64,000 nucleotides of DNA, taken from the NCBI GenBank assembly GCA_965199975.1, contig OZ241340.1:2790001-2854000 (forward strand), given 5' to 3'. Each line of letters begins with the position of its first letter. Within the stretch, counting starts at the first letter, position 1. The notes beneath the pieces are model-generated. The model did not search any database. It saw nothing but the letters and a program-made list of their open reading frames with translations, and was not told the origin of the DNA. This stretch comes from JASLDZ01 sp965199975 (GTDB taxonomy: Bacteria; Pseudomonadota; Alphaproteobacteria; Caulobacterales; Caulobacteraceae). The translations under genes were made by a program, and so were the position numbers. Below are positions 60,688-64,000 of the stretch, in pieces.

Positions 60688-61119
60688 TCATGCCTCCGCT
60701 TTCTGAACGCCCATCGCTGCTGCGATCACGGCGTAGTCCTCGGCCTCGATCTCAAACAGGCCGCGCCGGAGCACTTGGCCCCAACTGCTTCCGCCACGCG
60801 AGAACGACAACGTTTCCAGCAGCGGTCGGATCGCGGCGTCGCTCGCGTCCTCATAGCGGACCTGACGCCGGAAGGGCTTGAACGTCTCCGACTGGACCGC
60901 CTGGCGCGGTTCGTCGTCGGTCACCTCGCCGATGGCGGTGAACGCCTGGATGGGGGCACCCGACGCCATCTCCTCGCGCGGCGAGTAGAACAACACCTGA
61001 TCCCCACGCGCGATGCGCTTGAGTGGCGCCTCCTTACCATGATTTGACTGAAAGAAGCCGCCGTCGACTGCGGTGCGAACATGGTCGCGGCTGGCAACTC
61101 CGACCCAGTAGCGCGCCAT
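60688..61119 (-). CDS. EVE-domain protein
   Basis: 143 residues. MARYWVGVASRDHVRTAVDG, LKRIARGDQVLFYSPREEMA, and FTAIGEVTDDEPRQ then FKPFRRQVRYED are the PUA-like EVE fold that reads modified bases in nucleic acids. Family length normal. Four bases downstream of the monooxygenase-like gene, so one transcript. A physiological target cannot be deduced. Confidence 0.88.
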   Translation of the reverse strand: MARYWVGVASRDHVRTAVDGGFFQSNHGKEAPLKRIARGDQVLFYSPREEMASGAPIQAFTAIGEVTDDEPRQAVQSETFKPFRRQVRYEDASDAAIRPLLETLSFSRGGSSWGQVLRRGLFEIEAEDYAVIAAAMGVQKAEA

Positions 61120-61123
61120 CGAG

Positions 61124-61447
61124 CTACACCGTTACGCTGTCGCGCAACTCGTAGTAGATCGGCTCGAACGAGGTCGCGATGTCGGCCGCGCGCTTCATGT
61201 GGGCCTGCGCGTTCGGATCGGCCATCATCGCAGCGATGTCCTCCTGGCTGCGCCACTGGGCATAGTTGGTGACGTGCTTACTGTCGCTGCTGACGTGCAG
61301 GTTGGCCGAAACGAAGCCCGGCCGCGACTTCATGCCCTTCTCGGTCGCTTCGAGCAGCTCGGCAAACAGCGTCTCCGCCTTGTCCGGCTCGACGCTGAAG
61401 GTGTTGATGAGCACGACATATCCGTCATTCGGGTCCAAAGTCGTCAA
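61124..61447 (-). CDS. Antibiotic biosynthesis monooxygenase (ABM) domain protein
   Basis: 107 residues from the chosen TTG start. YVVLINTFSVEPDKAETLFA, then GFVSANLHVSSDSKHVTNYA and QWRSQEDIAAMMADP form the ABM ferredoxin-like fold, which oxidises quinone-type substrates without cofactor or acts as a small-ligand binding dimer. GGAG lies eight bases before the TTG at 61447. A GTG at 61471 would add eight residues but lacks a ribosome site. Confidence 0.85.
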   Translation of the reverse strand: MTTLDPNDGYVVLINTFSVEPDKAETLFAELLEATEKGMKSRPGFVSANLHVSSDSKHVTNYAQWRSQEDIAAMMADPNAQAHMKRAADIATSFEPIYYELRDSVTV

Positions 61448-61573
61448 CGGGAACGCTCCTTCATCCGGCACTGGCGGAAGGAGGGCTTACATCTGGCGCC
61501 GGGTCAAGCATAGACAACCAGTCTGCACGCCTGATAGCTGCGCGAAGGCGATCCATCATGACGTATGCTCGGA

Positions 61574-62977
61574 TCATCGTTTGACCGGTTTCAAGAAGCG
61601 GCTAAGGGGCGCGGACCGCAGGTTGAAGCTTGGCTCGCGGCTCGGGAAGATGGTCAGCAGCGCCCTTGGCGGCACGGGCGCCTGACCCGCCACGTCGAAG
61701 TGGAAGCGTTCGAGCAGCGTCGCCATGACGATCTGGGCCTCCGCCATGGCGAAGCTCGCGCCGATGCAGATGCGCGGGCCGCCGCCGAAGGGCATGAAGG
61801 CGCCGCCGGTCCATGGCGCGGCCTGACCCTCGAAGCGGTCGGGATCGAAGGCGAGCGGGTCCTCCCAGAGCTTGCGGTGGCGGTGCATCACCCAGGGGCT
61901 GACCCACACCTGATCGCCCGGCCGGATCGGCTCGCCCGCGGCCTCGTCGGGCTCCACCGCCTCGCGCACGATGTTGGGAGCGGGCGGGTACAGCCGAAGC
62001 GTCTCCAGCAGCACCAGCCGTAGGCGTGGCCAGTGGCGCAGGTCATCGAGGGTCGAGATCTGCGCGGGCGGGTGGGCTTGCACCTCCTCGCGCAGGCGAT
62101 CCTGCTCGTCGGTGTCGAGCGCCAGGAGGTAGGCCGCCCAGAACAGGAGCCGCGAGGTGGTCTCGAAGCCGGCGAACAGCATGGTGGCCGCCTGATCGCC
62201 CACCTCGGCGTCCGACAGCCCCTCGCCCGTCTCGGGGTCTCTTGCCGCGAGCAAGAGGCCCAGCATGTCGCCATGCCCGTCGGCGTGCCCAGCCGCGCTC
62301 CGGCGCGCCTGCACCAAAGCCTGGAGCGCCGCCGTCCGATCCGCAACGAAGCGCCTGCGACCGCCGAGCAGCCAGCCGTGGTCGCTCTCGCTACGTGCGA
62401 AGGCGTCGAAGGGGGTCGGCCGCCCCGCGCCTCGTCCATAGCGCCGGATCATGCGCCCGAAAGCGAGCCGCTCGGCCTGATCGGCGGCGTGCGAGAACAG
62501 GGCGCGCAGGGTGGCGTCCAGCGTCGTCTGGTGCATCTGCGCCGAGAGGTTGGCGTTCGTGGCCCCCTCCAGGCGGGACACCAGCGCCTGGGCTGCGGCC
62601 TGGAAGTGCGGGATCAGCTGCCCGACGCCTGTGGGGCTGAATACGGGCGCGAGCATGCGGCGCTCGCGCTTCCACTCCGCACCCTGCGCCAACAGGAGCC
62701 CGTCGCCGACGACCGGCCGCGCCAGCCGGAGCGCGGAGACCGGCCGGCGATAGCGGTCACCGCCGGAAAGCACATGGCGGGCGCCGTGCGGATCGTTGAT
62801 CAGCACCGCGCGGCCACCGAAGGTCTTGGAGCGGACAACCAGCTGCTCGAAGCTCGCCTGCGACCACACCTCCAGCACGTTGCGCGTCATCAGCATCAGC
62901 ACGCGCCAAGCCGGCAGGTCGCGCGTGCGCACCGGCGGAGCTGGAGGAACGAGGGCCTGCGAGGAGATCACCTCCAC
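61574..62977 (-). CDS. Cytochrome P450
   Basis: 467 residues. The I-helix has TMLFAGFETTSRLLFWAAYL (AGxET). LLETLRLYPPAPNIVREAV contains ExxR, DPDRFEG the PERF-like segment, and FMPFGGGPRICIGASFAMAE the heme-Cys loop. No membrane anchor, so it is a soluble class I enzyme needing a ferredoxin partner that is not in the window. GTG at 62977; a second GTG at 62971 is better placed behind AGGAGG. Confidence 0.92.
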   Translation of the reverse strand: MEVISSQALVPPAPPVRTRDLPAWRVLMLMTRNVLEVWSQASFEQLVVRSKTFGGRAVLINDPHGARHVLSGGDRYRRPVSALRLARPVVGDGLLLAQGAEWKRERRMLAPVFSPTGVGQLIPHFQAAAQALVSRLEGATNANLSAQMHQTTLDATLRALFSHAADQAERLAFGRMIRRYGRGAGRPTPFDAFARSESDHGWLLGGRRRFVADRTAALQALVQARRSAAGHADGHGDMLGLLLAARDPETGEGLSDAEVGDQAATMLFAGFETTSRLLFWAAYLLALDTDEQDRLREEVQAHPPAQISTLDDLRHWPRLRLVLLETLRLYPPAPNIVREAVEPDEAAGEPIRPGDQVWVSPWVMHRHRKLWEDPLAFDPDRFEGQAAPWTGGAFMPFGGGPRICIGASFAMAEAQIVMATLLERFHFDVAGQAPVPPRALLTIFPSREPSFNLRSAPLSRFLKPVKR

Positions 62978-63195
62978 CTCCTATCAGGTCGCGCCCGAGA
63001 GCGGCGACCTCGACCATCTCGTCACGGAGAGGCTGGCATCGGGGTTCGCCACAGAGCCGGCGATCTTCTCCCCAAACTCCCCGCTCTCCCCGACTCATGC
63101 AGCACCACTAGCGTCACCAGTGTGCGTAAGCCGTGCCGAGAGGCAGTGTTGTCAGCTGCCCCTACCAACCAGCTCTAGAGCCCTCCTAGGGTCGT
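62978..63195. other. Gap upstream of the P450 gene
   Basis: Promoter of the leftward P450 gene is expected here. No gene seen. Confidence 0.3.
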
Positions 63196-63318
63196 CTACG
63201 GGGCGGCTCGAACCATCCGCGTGCGATCGCGCTTGTGCAGCGCGTCGATAACCCGTCGTCCAAGCGCGCCTGCTGCTCCGGTCACGGCGACGAGTGGATG
63301 CGAAACGGGGGCCACCAT
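63196..63318 (-). pseudogene. NmrA-like NAD(P)-binding protein, N-terminal remnant
   Basis: 40 codons reading HPLVAVTGAAGALGRRVIDA then LHKRDRTRMVRAAP and a TAG. TGAAGxLGxxV is the nucleotide-binding start of NmrA/atypical SDR quinone reductases. Nothing of the rest follows. Its ATG overlaps the stop of the Rrf2-like gene (TGATG), so the pair was an operon. Confidence 0.65.
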
Positions 63319-63802
63319 CAGCCCCGCGCTACGGACTGAACCCAAGCCTGCGCCTTGGGCACGAACCCTGACGGCACGCTTTCGCCGAGGTCCGCTACGA
63401 GATTGTCAAGTCGAATCTCCTTCAAGGCTGCGCGCCAAGTCTGCTCGGCCTGCGCCATCGCTTTGTAGATGCCGCAGGGCGTGCGGTACGCCAAAGCCGC
63501 GGCCGCCGCGGGACCGCACCGTCGTATCTCTTTGCATCGGAATGCAGGTCCGACACCCTCGATCGCGTCGACGACATTCAATGCCGTGATCGTCGCCGTC
63601 TCGCGCCCCAGTCGGAAGCGTCCGCGGGCCCGGCGACCGACCTCAGCAGCCCGGCCTTGGCGAGCGCCTTCAGGTGCTTCAGCAGGTAGCTCTCCGACAC
63701 GCGGTGGAACTCCGCCAGCGCCTTGCTCGGCAGGACGGTCCCCAGCGGCGCAACGGCCAGCAGCGTGAGGCAGTGCAGGCCCCACTCAACCCCGTCACTC
63801 AT
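63318..63802 (-). pseudogene. Rrf2-family transcriptional regulator with a frameshift
   Basis: From the ATG at 63802: MSDGVEWGLHCLTLLAVAPL, then PSKALAEFHRVSESYLLKHL and KALAKAGLLRSVAGPA in frame one. The other frame continues FRLGRETATITALNVVDAIE, GPAFRCKEIRRCG and YRTPCGIYKAMAQAEQTWRA. Together they make a full Rrf2 winged helix with three effector cysteines near the C terminus. An indel near 63620 splits it. It would have controlled the NmrA-like gene downstream, possibly through thiol oxidation. Confidence 0.75.
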
Positions 63803-63804
63803 CT

Positions 63805-64000
63805 TCACGGGCGCGCCCTCGCCTGAGAGTGGTCCATGAACGCTGTCGGCGTCAGTCCCGTGACCTGCCGGAAAGCGCAGGAGAAGGCGGCGGTGCTGGC
63901 GAAACCGCACACTGCGGACACCTGCGCGATGGAGGCGCCCCGCCCGAGCCGGTCCATCGCATGGATGATCCTGGCGCGTTGACGCCAGGCCTTGAAGGTC
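63805..64000 (-). CDS. AraC-family regulator, C-terminal HTH (5' end outside window)
   Basis: The 65 residues in the window read TFKAWRQRARIIHAMDRLGR, then GASIAQVSAVCGFASTAAFS and CAFRQVTGLTPTAFM. This is the second HTH and signature helix of AraC/XylS proteins. It ends two bases before the Rrf2-like ATG on the same strand. Confidence 0.85.
   Translation of the reverse strand, partial: TFKAWRQRARIIHAMDRLGRGASIAQVSAVCGFASTAAFSCAFRQVTGLTPTAFMDHSQARARP

Noticed and set aside
1..64000. tRNA, rRNA, riboswitch and replication-origin candidates
   Set aside because: None was recognised by eye on either strand. Weak cloverleaf-like folds cannot be trusted in sequence this GC-rich without a covariance search.

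Overview
The window looks like part of the chromosome of a high-GC alphaproteobacterium. The evidence is GC-rich third positions throughout, many GTG starts overlapping the previous stop as GTGA, an MbfA-type ferritin remnant beside mntH, TonB-dependent receptors, and PaoABC-type and GST-independent aldehyde/alcohol enzymes. A Caulobacteraceae-like host (Caulobacter or Phenylobacterium type) is my best guess. No rRNA, tRNA or housekeeping marker was seen to confirm it.

Layout. 1-2152: end of a formate-dehydrogenase-like operon (catalytic subunit tail, Fe-S subunit, NrfD membrane anchor). 2254-6364: metal uptake (TonB receptor, mntH) with two gene remnants. 6333-18435: two divergent, fully overlapping operons. 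Leftward they encode inositol-1-phosphate synthase, a methyltransferase, a permuted GH-A glycosidase, a dual-specificity phosphatase and two dehydrogenases. Rightward they encode a 32-residue ORF, two nucleotide-sugar epimerases and four glycosyltransferases. This is the best candidate for an undescribed system: a cytosolic inositol/sugar glycoconjugate pathway with no exporter of its own. 18620-31602: accessory ground with an esterase, an orphan antitoxin, a metallopeptidase-like/secreted-protein pair, a restriction-methylase fragment, a 5'-truncated RTX nuclease, a Pit transporter, an IS6 remnant and several decayed genes.

31773-47685: mostly intact metabolic and stress genes. They include SDRs, a zinc alcohol dehydrogenase with an SRPBCC protein, a ThDP enzyme, the PaoABC-type aldehyde oxidoreductase, an Old Yellow Enzyme, a LysR regulator divergent from pirin plus chloroperoxidase, DUF5996 and a TMEM175-like channel. 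Perfect hairpins separate several of these units.

47742-54275: a second accessory region. It holds a frameshifted integrase, an IS1182 remnant, a truncated LysR gene and a run of apparent wall-hydrolase or RNase effectors, each followed by a small putative immunity gene. Several effectors are broken by single mutations while their partners are intact. 54632-63802: regulator-driven detoxification operons (LysR/SDR/Atu4866/CMD; TetR/EthD/hydrolase/ABA4-like), an ABM-EVE pair, a P450 and a decayed Rrf2-NmrA pair. An AraC-type regulator runs off the right edge.

A 51-bp intergenic repeat occurs at least eight times between 28.7 and 52.3 kb, always in the same orientation. It marks the accessory stretches and forms the 3' end of one LysR gene.
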